From Aurantimonas endophytica (GTDB lineage Bacteria; Pseudomonadota; Alphaproteobacteria; Rhizobiales; Rhizobiaceae): a DNA stretch of 64,000 nucleotides. The notes under the pieces are model-generated. The model saw only the letters and a program-made list of their open reading frames with translations. It did not search any database and was not told the DNA's origin. The DNA lies in the NCBI RefSeq assembly GCF_014196845.1, contig NZ_JACIEM010000001.1, positions 310,001-374,000 on the forward strand, read 5' to 3'. This document shows positions 57,285 to 64,000 of this stretch, in pieces. Position 1 is the first letter of the stretch. Every line of letters begins with the position of its first letter. The translations under genes were made by a program, and so were the position numbers.

Positions 57285-57896
57285 TCAGCAGGCCTTGATT
57301 GCGGCTTCGATCGCAATTGCCTGCCTGTCGATCTCAGCCATCGTCGGGTTCTTCGAATGCACGATCATCCGCATGTAGAGAGAAGATATCAGGAGATCGA
57401 GCGCAAGCTCCCTGTCGAGCGCAGGTCGCAGCTCATCGCGGGCAACGGCGCGATCGAGCATCTGTTTTCCAAACTCCCGACGTGCGGCGGTCAGGCTGTC
57501 CAGCATCTCCGACACTTCGGGTGTCCTCATGCGCTCGGCAACGACATCCGGAATAATCTTGCGGATCAACGGATGCCGGAACGCCACCCGCGTCGCACGA
57601 AGATAAGCGCTGATATCGGCACCTAGCGAGCCGTGGTCACTAAAGTCAGACAGGTTGATTCCGACGCTTTGTACCGCGTCGCGGACAAACTCCCGTTTTG
57701 ACGGCCATCGGCGGTAGATGGCCGCCTTGCCGGCGCCCGCCCGTGCCGCCACGCGCTCCAGGCTCAGCGCCGCGTAGCCCGACTGTGCCCACTCTTCGAA
57801 CAACGCCCTGAACAGGGCCGTCGTCAGCTCGGGCCGGATGACCGCCGCCCCACTCGGCTTCCGCTTTTTTTCACGGTCGATACTCTTGCGTTCCAT
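57285..57896 (-). CDS. TetR-family transcriptional regulator
   Basis: A 203-residue repressor. The N-terminal helix-turn-helix is FRALFEEWAQSGYAALSLER with VAARAGAGKAAIYRRWPSKR, and a helical ligand domain follows. The start at 57894-57896 has GGAGGG eight bases upstream; an ATG five codons further upstream is also possible. A 24-base palindrome just upstream (57915-57938) is its likely operator, so it may repress itself and possibly the divergent AraC-type gene. The signal ligand is unknown. Confidence 0.92.
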   Translation of the reverse strand: MERKSIDREKKRKPSGAAVIRPELTTALFRALFEEWAQSGYAALSLERVAARAGAGKAAIYRRWPSKREFVRDAVQSVGINLSDFSDHGSLGADISAYLRATRVAFRHPLIRKIIPDVVAERMRTPEVSEMLDSLTAARREFGKQMLDRAVARDELRPALDRELALDLLISSLYMRMIVHSKNPTMAEIDRQAIAIEAAIKAC

Positions 57897-57914
57897 CCAG
57901 ATGCCCTCCATTAT

Positions 57915-57938
57915 GGTCGAGACGGTACCGTTTCGACC
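57915..57938. promoter_or_regulatory. Palindromic operator, probably bound by the TetR regulator
   Basis: The half-site GGTCGA-ACGGT is repeated in inverted orientation around a GTAC centre, giving a 24-base near-perfect palindrome (one mismatch pair at the sixth/seventh base). It sits 19 bases upstream of the TetR start codon, between that gene and the divergent AraC gene, as expected for an autoregulated TetR. Confidence 0.6.
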
Positions 57939-58150
57939 GTCACCTTGAAAGGGACTGGAACGTCGCTCCACCGGTATTTTTGGATGGTAGCGGCTGGCGG
58001 GAGACGAGGGTCGCCTCGGTGCCCTTCGCGCGCAACCTGGATGCAAATGCCTGCTTTATCCAATCGAGCGCGCGCCGAGCGATCTGCGGCGATCGAAGCG
58101 TGCGACCGGCACGGATTAGGGGGCTACACGAGAAGCGTAGGAGACACAGG

Positions 58151-59062
58151 ATGACGGTGCCGGCCTATCCCTCTTTTACCCAGTGGCACAGCAACGGCCG
58201 ACATGCGCCCTACTTGCGCTCGCTGAAATCCGCAGGCGGAATTCTCGACCTTCTCAAGGTCCAGCGCCCAGCCGGAGACATGTCCCGCCCGGCCCTGCCG
58301 GACATCGTCCTGATGGAGGACATGCTTGGGTGCCGGCGTGTCAGGGGAGACCTGGGGGGAGGGCGCTTCGATGTGGCCACCGGAAAAGGCGCCCTCGCCG
58401 TCGCTGCGCCGAATTTCGCGACGACGGTGATCAACGAAGAAAGCCATCTGCTTCGCAGCCTGGCGTTTCCTCTGGCGCACTGGCAGGACGTGCTCGACGA
58501 GGCGGCCGACGGCCGGTTCTCGTTCGAAACCTCCTGCATCTACGGCCGTGTGTTCGTCTCGTCGACGATCCGCTCGGCGTTCCGCAACCTGTGGGCTATC
58601 TGTGAGGACGAGGGAGCGCCCTCGCGTCTGCTGGCGCGGGCCGCAGGCTGCGAGATTCTGGCCGAACTCTCGCGGTTGGGCGGAGCGGCGTTCCGGCCAG
58701 TCAGCGGCGGCCTTGCCCCGTGGGCAGAGAGGCGCTGCATGGAGCTCATGCGGGCGCGACTTTCGGAAGACATCAGCCTCGACGAGCTGGCCGCCGAGGC
58801 GCGACTGTCTCCATTCCATTTCGCGCGCATGTTCAAGCAGAGTGTCGGCGTGCCGCCAAGGCTTTATCTGACACAACTGAGACTGGAGAAGGCCTGCGAA
58901 CTCCTGGAGACGACGGACCTTCCGGTCACGGAGATCGCGCAGGAGGTGGGATATTCATCGAACCAGGTCCTCGCCCGGGTGTTCGGCAAGCATCGACGCA
59001 TGAGCCCGACCGACTATCGCCGGGCGGCCCGCGGCCCGGTACCTTCCTTCGCGCGGCAATGA
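58151..59062 (+). CDS. AraC-family transcriptional regulator
   Basis: A 303-residue protein with the AraC DNA-binding region at the C-terminus: SLDELAAEARLSPFHFARMF is the first helix-turn-helix and PVTEIAQEVGYSSNQVLARV with FGKHRRMSPTDYRR the second. The N-terminal part resembles the AraC-type ligand-binding domain seen in oxidative/xenobiotic-responsive members, but no ligand can be named. The start at 58151 has AGGAGA six bases upstream. It is divergent from TetR and 271 bases before the histidine kinase gene. Confidence 0.9.
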   Translation: MTVPAYPSFTQWHSNGRHAPYLRSLKSAGGILDLLKVQRPAGDMSRPALPDIVLMEDMLGCRRVRGDLGGGRFDVATGKGALAVAAPNFATTVINEESHLLRSLAFPLAHWQDVLDEAADGRFSFETSCIYGRVFVSSTIRSAFRNLWAICEDEGAPSRLLARAAGCEILAELSRLGGAAFRPVSGGLAPWAERRCMELMRARLSEDISLDELAAEARLSPFHFARMFKQSVGVPPRLYLTQLRLEKACELLETTDLPVTEIAQEVGYSSNQVLARVFGKHRRMSPTDYRRAARGPVPSFARQ

Positions 59063-59333
59063 CTTCTGGTGGCGGCGCCGTGCGGTCCGCAGATGGCCGA
59101 TCAGGTCCGCGCGTCAATTGCGACAGCCAGGCGGGCCAGCATCCCCGCGTCAACCTCTTCGAGGTCGCATATCGCAGCTGATCACGGGGGCACCGTTCCG
59201 GATCAATGCCTGCGGTGGCCAGTTCACTAGACAGCACGGAATTTCGCGAGCATGGCTGGCGGAAAGGCGGTTAGAACTCGGTCTTCTTGCGTTGCGTGCC
59301 GCTGCTTTGCGTGACGACAGTATGAGGCGAGTG

Positions 59334-60923
59334 ATGTCGCTGCGATCCGAGCAACGCCTGGTATCGACGTCCCTGCCCACCCACGGGCAGTTGACCCTGA
59401 TGTTCGCGATCGTCGTCGTGCTGATCGTCGTGCTTGGCGCCACCGCGCCGCTGGCAAGTCATCCGACATCCGGCACGGAAGGCTTTCTGTCTGCCTATGC
59501 GGGAGCCGTCTGCGTGATCGAGATCACGACGGCGATACTCCTGCTCGCGACCTTCCGCGTGCAGCGTTCGATAGGCTTGCTTTTCCTCAGCTTCGGATAC
59601 CTCCTTTCCGGAGCCCTCCTGCCGCCGTGGGCCCTTACCTTTCCCGGCATCTTCGACGTGGTTGGCTCCAACGAGAACCTTCAGGCTACGGCATGGATCG
59701 CGGCGATCCGGCGTATCGGATTCGCCCTGGCCGTTCTGGGTTTCGCTGTCGGCAATCCCGAGCGGAAGGCCGCCTCTCCACGCCGTTGGATGGCCTGGAG
59801 CCTCGCGGCCGTGACCGCCTGCCTCGCGGCCAGCCTCTGGATCGCGTTGCACAAAGCCGACGGACTGCCATCCCTGATGGCCGACGAACGGGTTCCCGCC
59901 GGGGGATGGGATTACGTGCCGCCGACGACGATCGCTCTCTATGTCCTGGGCATCCTCCTGCTGCTTCGCCGTCGGCACTCGGCACTCGATATCTGGATGG
60001 CGGTGGTCCTGTTCTCGTTGCTGGGGGAGATTCTCCTGCTGTCCTATTGGGCGGAGGGCGTCCGACTGAGCGTCGGCTGGTGGTCCGGGCGGATCATCGG
60101 CCTGGTCGCGGCGGCGATCATCCTCGTGGTGCTGCTGGCAGAGACCGCCGGGAACTACGTTCGCCTGGCGGAAGCGGCGGCTCTCGATCTGCGCTCCCGG
60201 CGCAATCGGATGACTGCGATGGAAGCGCTTTCGGCCTCGATCGCCCACGAGATAAACCAGCCTCTATCCAGCATCGTGACGAACGCGGATGCGGGGCTTC
60301 GATGGCTGAAGCGCGAGAACCCGGACATGGCGCAGGCGGCGGCGGCCTTGTCGCGTATCGTCGAGGACGGGCATCGGGCCGGCAAGGTCGTCTCCGGCAT
60401 CCGGACGATGTTCCTGAAAGGAGTGCAGGAACGAGCCGCGGTCGACGTGCGGCGCGTGATCGACGACGCGGTTTCGCACTGCCAGTCGGAGTCCGTCCGC
60501 CCGATCGACATCAGGCGTGTCTATCCGGCGGAGGGCATCGAGGTGAACTGCAACGCCCTGCAAATCCTTCAGGTCTGCATCAACCTCATCGAGAACGCCG
60601 CCGATGGGAGCAACGGCGCGCGCGAGGCCGACAGGTGCCTGACGATATCCGTGCGACGCCGCGAGCCGGGCGAGGTTGAGATCGCTTTCGCCGACAACGG
60701 CCCGGGCGTTCCGGCCGCCCTCTCAGACAGGGTGTTCGAGCCGTTTTTCTCCACCAAGACGGACGGCATGGGCATGGGGCTGATGTTCTGCCGAAGCGTC
60801 GCCGAGGCCCATGGTGGAAGACTATGGCTCTCGTCGAACCAGCCCCGGGGGGCCATCTTCCATCTGACGCTTCCCGCCCCCAACTCCGCCACCGCGGTCT
60901 CCGGGAGACAGGCCGATGACTGA
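59334..60923 (+). CDS. Membrane sensor histidine kinase (MASE4-like)
   Basis: A 529-residue hybrid of a membrane sensor and a histidine kinase. The first 270 residues contain about eight hydrophobic segments resembling the MASE4 sensor. The phosphoacceptor histidine is H305 in SIAHEINQPLSSIVTNADAG. ATP-binding boxes are N (QVCINLIENAADGS), G1 (FADNGPGVPAALSDRVFEPF) and G2 (TDGMGMGLMFCRSVAEAHGG). It is of the FixL/NtrB-like HisKA class. The start is the ATG at 59334, with GAGGCGAG upstream. It overlaps the response regulator gene by eight bases. Confidence 0.92.
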   Translation: MSLRSEQRLVSTSLPTHGQLTLMFAIVVVLIVVLGATAPLASHPTSGTEGFLSAYAGAVCVIEITTAILLLATFRVQRSIGLLFLSFGYLLSGALLPPWALTFPGIFDVVGSNENLQATAWIAAIRRIGFALAVLGFAVGNPERKAASPRRWMAWSLAAVTACLAASLWIALHKADGLPSLMADERVPAGGWDYVPPTTIALYVLGILLLLRRRHSALDIWMAVVLFSLLGEILLLSYWAEGVRLSVGWWSGRIIGLVAAAIILVVLLAETAGNYVRLAEAAALDLRSRRNRMTAMEALSASIAHEINQPLSSIVTNADAGLRWLKRENPDMAQAAAALSRIVEDGHRAGKVVSGIRTMFLKGVQERAAVDVRRVIDDAVSHCQSESVRPIDIRRVYPAEGIEVNCNALQILQVCINLIENAADGSNGAREADRCLTISVRRREPGEVEIAFADNGPGVPAALSDRVFEPFFSTKTDGMGMGLMFCRSVAEAHGGRLWLSSNQPRGAIFHLTLPAPNSATAVSGRQADD

Positions 60924-61527
60924 CGACGCGACGATCTACGTGGTCGACGACGATGCCGGTATCCGTTCTTCGCTGGAAAGCCTGCTGACCTCGGTGGGTT
61001 ACAGCGTCCGTAGCTTCGAGTCTGTGGAGGCGTTCTCGCGGGCTCCCGTCGACGCCTCGGCCGCCTGCCTGATCCTTGACGTCCGGCTGAAGGGGCGGAG
61101 CGGACTGGAGCTTCAGCGGGAACTGGTGCGCAGCGCGCCGGACGTGCCGATCATCTTCATCACGGGACATGGTGACGTGCCGATGTCCGTCGCAGCCATG
61201 AAAGCCGGCGCGATGGAATTCCTGACCAAGCCGTTTCGGGAACAGGACATCCTTGATGCCGTCAATGCCGGTCTCGAGCGGTCGAGGGAACGCCGCGACC
61301 AGGAGCAGGCCTCGGCGGCATTCCGGGAACGCCTTGGCACCCTCAGCCCCCGGGAGCGGGAAGTCATGGAACTCCTGGCGACGGGACTGATGAACAAGCA
61401 GGTCGCCCATCAGCTCGGGCTCAGCGAGGTGACGGTCAAGGTTCATCGAGCGCAGGTCATGCAGAAGCTGCAAGCTCGTAGCTTTGCGGATCTTGTGCGG
61501 CTGGCGGATCGCGCCGCCGATCTCTGA
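60916..61527 (+). CDS. FixJ-family response regulator
   Basis: A 203-residue two-domain regulator. The receiver domain has acidic pocket D11-D13, phosphoacceptor D55 in CLILDVRLKG and K107 in FLTKPF. The LuxR-type DNA-binding domain contains LSPREREVMELLATGLMNKQ and GLSEVTVKVHRAQVM. It is of the FixJ/NarL class and is the cognate partner of the upstream histidine kinase, whose stop codon it overlaps. Downstream redox genes may be its targets, but this is not shown. Confidence 0.93.
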   Translation: MTDDATIYVVDDDAGIRSSLESLLTSVGYSVRSFESVEAFSRAPVDASAACLILDVRLKGRSGLELQRELVRSAPDVPIIFITGHGDVPMSVAAMKAGAMEFLTKPFREQDILDAVNAGLERSRERRDQEQASAAFRERLGTLSPREREVMELLATGLMNKQVAHQLGLSEVTVKVHRAQVMQKLQARSFADLVRLADRAADL

Positions 61528-61789
61528 TCCGCGCGGAGACAACGTCCAACCGCGGAACGACCGGCCGGGTTACCGGAAGGTACAATTCGGCGATCCGAAC
61601 GAACAATAGCGGCGGACCGGAAGCGGCCGCTAAAGTCTTGGCATTCGACGGGACCGCAAGCGCGACGTTGAAGCCGGTTGGACGAGCACGAGCCGTCCGC
61701 AGGCAAGCATGTTCGATCAAACCAATCCGCCCTGGCGCGGCTGCTGGGCCACGTCCACGCGAGCTGCCGCAAGGGCGCAAGGAGGGAAG

Positions 61790-62443
61790 ATGGCGACCGC
61801 GACCGCGACCCCGAGCAAGACGCTTCTGGACCCGACCAACCATACGCTGATCATGATCGACTTCCAGTCGCAGATGGCTTTCGCGACCAAGTCGATCGAC
61901 GCGGTTCTGCTGCGCAACAACGCCGCGCTGGTCGCGCATGGCGCATCCGGGTTCAAGGTTCCGACCATCCTCACCACGGTCGCGGAAAAGAGCTTTTCCG
62001 GGCCGATGTTCTCGGAAATCGTCGACGCCTATCCCGGTCAGGCGATGCTCGATCGCACGTCGATGAACACATGGGAGGATGCTCCCGTGATCGCCAGGGT
62101 CAACGAGATCGGGCGTGGCCGGATTGTTCTCGCCGGGCTTTGGACCGGGGTGTGCATCGTCGGCCCCGCGCTTTCCGCCCTCGATCAGGGCTTCGAGGTC
62201 TACTTCATCTCCGACGCCTGCGGTGACGTCTCCAGCGAGGCCCATGAACGCGCCGTGACGCGCATGGTCGAAGCCGGAGCCGTCCCCATGACCTCTCTCC
62301 AGTATCTGCTGGAGCTCCAGCGCGACTGGGCAAGATCGGAAACCTACGACCTCACCACCGGCATCGCGAAGAAGTTTGGCGGCTCCTACGGCCTCGGCAT
62401 CATCTACGCCAAGACGATGTTCGGCGCCTCCGAAGGCCACTGA
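61790..62443 (+). CDS. Isochorismatase-like cysteine hydrolase, second copy
   Basis: A 217-residue YcaC-type hydrolase. D24 lies in IMIDFQSQM and the nucleophile C122 in [12 protein letters not shown]. It shares with the copy at 48607-49260 the [15 protein letters not shown] and AGLWTxVC blocks and a C-terminal [10 protein letters not shown] segment, so the two are paralogues. The start is the ATG at 61790, with a strong AAGGAGGG. It is followed 12 bases later by the alpha/beta hydrolase, probably in one operon. Substrate unknown. Confidence 0.92.
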   Translation: MATATATPSKTLLDPTNHTLIMIDFQSQMAFATKSIDAVLLRNNAALVAHGASGFKVPTILTTVAEKSFSGPMFSEIVDAYPGQAMLDRTSMNTWEDAPVIARVNEIGRGRIVLAGLWTGVCIVGPALSALDQGFEVYFISDACGDVSSEAHERAVTRMVEAGAVPMTSLQYLLELQRDWARSETYDLTTGIAKKFGGSYGLGIIYAKTMFGASEGH

Positions 62444-62454
62444 GGGAGCCCGAC

Positions 62455-63441
62455 ATGGCAACCCGGGAAGGAGAGCACGACCGCCTGATCCTGCCCACCC
62501 GCAGGACGGTCATGGAGCTCGGCGCGGCGGCGCTTGCCGCCTCCCTGGCCCTTCCGAGGCTGGCCGGAGCCACAGAAACAGTGACCGCAGAAGGAGCCAT
62601 GACCATGGCCTATGTCACCACCTCGGACGGTGTGGAAATCTTCTACAAGGACTGGGGTCCAAAGGATGCCCAGCCGATCGTCTTCCATCACGGGTGGCCG
62701 CTCTCGAGCGACGACTGGGATGCGCAGATGCTGTTCTTTCTGAGCAACGGCTACCGCGTCGTCGCCCACGATCGCCGCGGTCACGGACGCTCCGCGCAGG
62801 TCAGCGATGGCCACGACATGGACCACTATGCCGCGGACGCCTTTGCGGTCGCAGAGCATCTCGACCTGCGGAACGCCGTCCACATCGGTCATTCGACCGG
62901 AGGCGGGGAGGTGGCACGTTATGTCGCCAGGCACGGACAGCCGAGCGGCCGCGTCGCCAAGGCGGTGCTGTTGAGTGCGGTGCCGCCGCTGATGCTGAAG
63001 ACCGAGGCGAACCCCGAGGGGCTTCCCATCGAGGTGTTCAACGGGTTTCGGGAGGGAACCGCGAACAACCGGGCTCAGATCTTCCTCGATGTCGCCGCCG
63101 GCCCCTTCTACGGCTTCAACCGGGAGGGCGCCGAGGTCTCCCAGGGCGTGGTGCAGAATTGGTGGCGGCAGGGGATGATGGGCAGCGCCAAGGCCCATTA
63201 TGACGGCATCAAAGCCTTCTCCGAAACCGACCAGACGGAGGACCTCAGGGCGATCGATGTCCCGACGCTGGTCATGCACGGTGACGACGACCAGATCGTT
63301 CCGATCGCGGATGCGGCCCTGAAGTCAATCAAGCTTCTCAAGAACGGCACCCTCAAGGTCTACGCCGGCTATCCGCACGGCATGCTCACCACTCACGCTC
63401 AGGTGCTCAACCCGGACCTGTTGGCGTTCGTGAAGGGCTAA
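62455..63441 (+). CDS. Alpha/beta hydrolase with Tat-like signal (non-haem chloroperoxidase type)
   Basis: A 328-residue exported hydrolase. The N-terminus has [20 protein letters not shown], a twin-arginine-like signal ending near AGATE. The mature part is like co-factor-free haloperoxidase/esterases: [32 protein letters not shown], nucleophile loop [13 protein letters not shown], acid in [11 protein letters not shown] and histidine in [10 protein letters not shown]. The physiological substrate is not evident. It lies in the group isochorismatase-hydrolase-XapX. Confidence 0.92.
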   Translation: MATREGEHDRLILPTRRTVMELGAAALAASLALPRLAGATETVTAEGAMTMAYVTTSDGVEIFYKDWGPKDAQPIVFHHGWPLSSDDWDAQMLFFLSNGYRVVAHDRRGHGRSAQVSDGHDMDHYAADAFAVAEHLDLRNAVHIGHSTGGGEVARYVARHGQPSGRVAKAVLLSAVPPLMLKTEANPEGLPIEVFNGFREGTANNRAQIFLDVAAGPFYGFNREGAEVSQGVVQNWWRQGMMGSAKAHYDGIKAFSETDQTEDLRAIDVPTLVMHGDDDQIVPIADAALKSIKLLKNGTLKVYAGYPHGMLTTHAQVLNPDLLAFVKG

Positions 63442-63538
63442 GTCCTCACAGAGGCGTTCCACGGCGTTCCGCGGCGGTGTCGGCGGAGCGGCCACGGCGA
63501 TTTCACAAAGACGACGTCGAAGCCACGGGACCCCGGAC

Positions 63539-63811
63539 ATGAAGCTGTACCTCGCATCGCTGGGCGCAGGAGTCCTCGTCGGCGTCGTCTACAGCCTCCT
63601 CGCCGTACGGTCTCCCGCGCCGCCGGTGGTGGCGCTGATCGGACTGCTCGGCATCCTACTCGGCGAGCAGATCGTGCCGGTCGCGCGGCAGATGATCGTC
63701 GGATGCGGATTTCGCCAAGCGGTCGATCAGGCTGGCTGCCGCGGCCACGTGTTCGGCGAACTTCCCGGCACGGCCATCAAGCAGGAATCCCAAATCCCGA
63801 ACGCAGAATGA
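63539..63811 (+). CDS. XapX domain protein
   Basis: A 90-residue small membrane protein. LYLASLGAGVLVGVVYSLLA and ALIGLLGILLGEQIVPVARQ are the two segments of the XapX domain, a family of unknown function often found next to xanthine- or redox-related genes. The C-terminal tail is longer than usual and polar. It lies 97 bases after the hydrolase and 10 bases before the next gene, suggesting one operon. Confidence 0.85.
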   Translation: MKLYLASLGAGVLVGVVYSLLAVRSPAPPVVALIGLLGILLGEQIVPVARQMIVGCGFRQAVDQAGCRGHVFGELPGTAIKQESQIPNAE

Positions 63812-63821
63812 GGGTGCTCAA

Positions 63822-64000
63822 ATGACCACGCGTCGCGACGTCATGATCGGTATGGCCGCGGCGGCGGCAGGGCCCCTCACTGCCCTAACAGCAGGAGCGC
63901 AGGGCATGGACCAGTATGCGGATCTTGTGCTTCGCGGCGGCAAGGTCACGACACTTGACCGCTCGAATCCCCAAGCCAGCGCGATCGCGATACGAGAGGG
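63822..64000 (+). CDS. Amidohydrolase with Tat signal (5' part only)
   Basis: The first 59 codons are in the window. TTRRDVMIGMAAAAAGPLTA is a twin-arginine signal. The mature part begins DQYADLVLRGGKVTTLDRSN and continues PQASAIAIREG, the opening of amidohydrolase-family proteins of the YtcJ type. GAGGG lies about ten bases before the ATG at 63822. The catalytic metal-binding region is outside the window, so its substrate cannot be named. Confidence 0.85.
   Translation, partial: MTTRRDVMIGMAAAAAGPLTALTAGAQGMDQYADLVLRGGKVTTLDRSNPQASAIAIRE

Noticed and set aside
56411-57316. A 301-residue minus-strand gene
   Set aside because: Parts of it are the catalase fragment in one frame and antisense of gcvPB; it mixes unrelated pieces and is not an intact gene.
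1-64000. CRISPR array
   Set aside because: No regularly spaced direct repeats were noticed anywhere in the window.

Overview
The window is high-GC DNA from an alphaproteobacterium, most likely of the order Hyphomicrobiales (Rhizobiales). The evidence is gene content: a class II B12-dependent ribonucleotide reductase, a Gpt-type xanthine phosphoribosyltransferase, several small proteins of rhizobial type, a FixJ-type regulator, and a cysK-alaX-sseA cluster. Species cannot be named from the sequence.

Bases 1-13.7 kb form an accessory, defence-like island. It holds a giant DUF4011-helicase-Vsr/DUF559-like-DUF3320 protein (1794-7409), a PD-(D/E)XK nuclease-like gene cut off by an insertion sequence (7539-8597), a complete IS3-family element (8595-9866), a gene fragment of unknown function (9867-10543), an opposite-facing remnant of a second related IS (10580-10797), and on the minus strand a PHP-domain/SMC-like ATPase (10829-13705). 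The helicase and the PHP-ATPase resemble the anti-phage genes named hhe and ppl. Decayed coding remnants flank the island at its left end.

Bases 14-33 kb are mainly housekeeping: nrdJ with an NrdR-box-like site, gpt, an LssY_C protein, a CinA-like protein, wrbA, tRNA-Leu(TAA), adenine deaminase, threonine ammonia-lyase, an MFS transporter, a lipase-like hydrolase, and the minus-strand group cysK-alaX-sseA-GNAT-ornithine cyclodeaminase, where several stop and start codons overlap.

Bases 33-44 kb hold an SAM methyltransferase converging on a 1065-aa adenylate cyclase-AAA-TPR protein, a photolyase, tRNA-Asn(GTT), small rhizobial proteins, a LysR regulator, a DUF2306 membrane protein and a TsdB/TsdA-like pair of dihaem cytochromes (probable thiosulfate oxidation).

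Bases 44.9-64 kb are accessory redox and catabolic genes: two medium-chain dehydrogenases, a DUF5996-GNAT fusion, a pirin, two isochorismatase-like hydrolases, NTF2- and MoaF-like small proteins, XapX, TetR and AraC regulators, and a histidine kinase/FixJ-type pair. In the middle sits an unusual operon, an AcoX-type NAD-kinase-like gene followed by divergent GcvPA and GcvPB homologues, with no other glycine-cleavage gene beside it. It is followed by two pseudogenes: an acetolactate-synthase-like fragment and a catalase C-terminus. The window ends inside a Tat-exported amidohydrolase gene. The most promising leads for unusual biology are the defence island and the AcoX-GcvPA-GcvPB operon.
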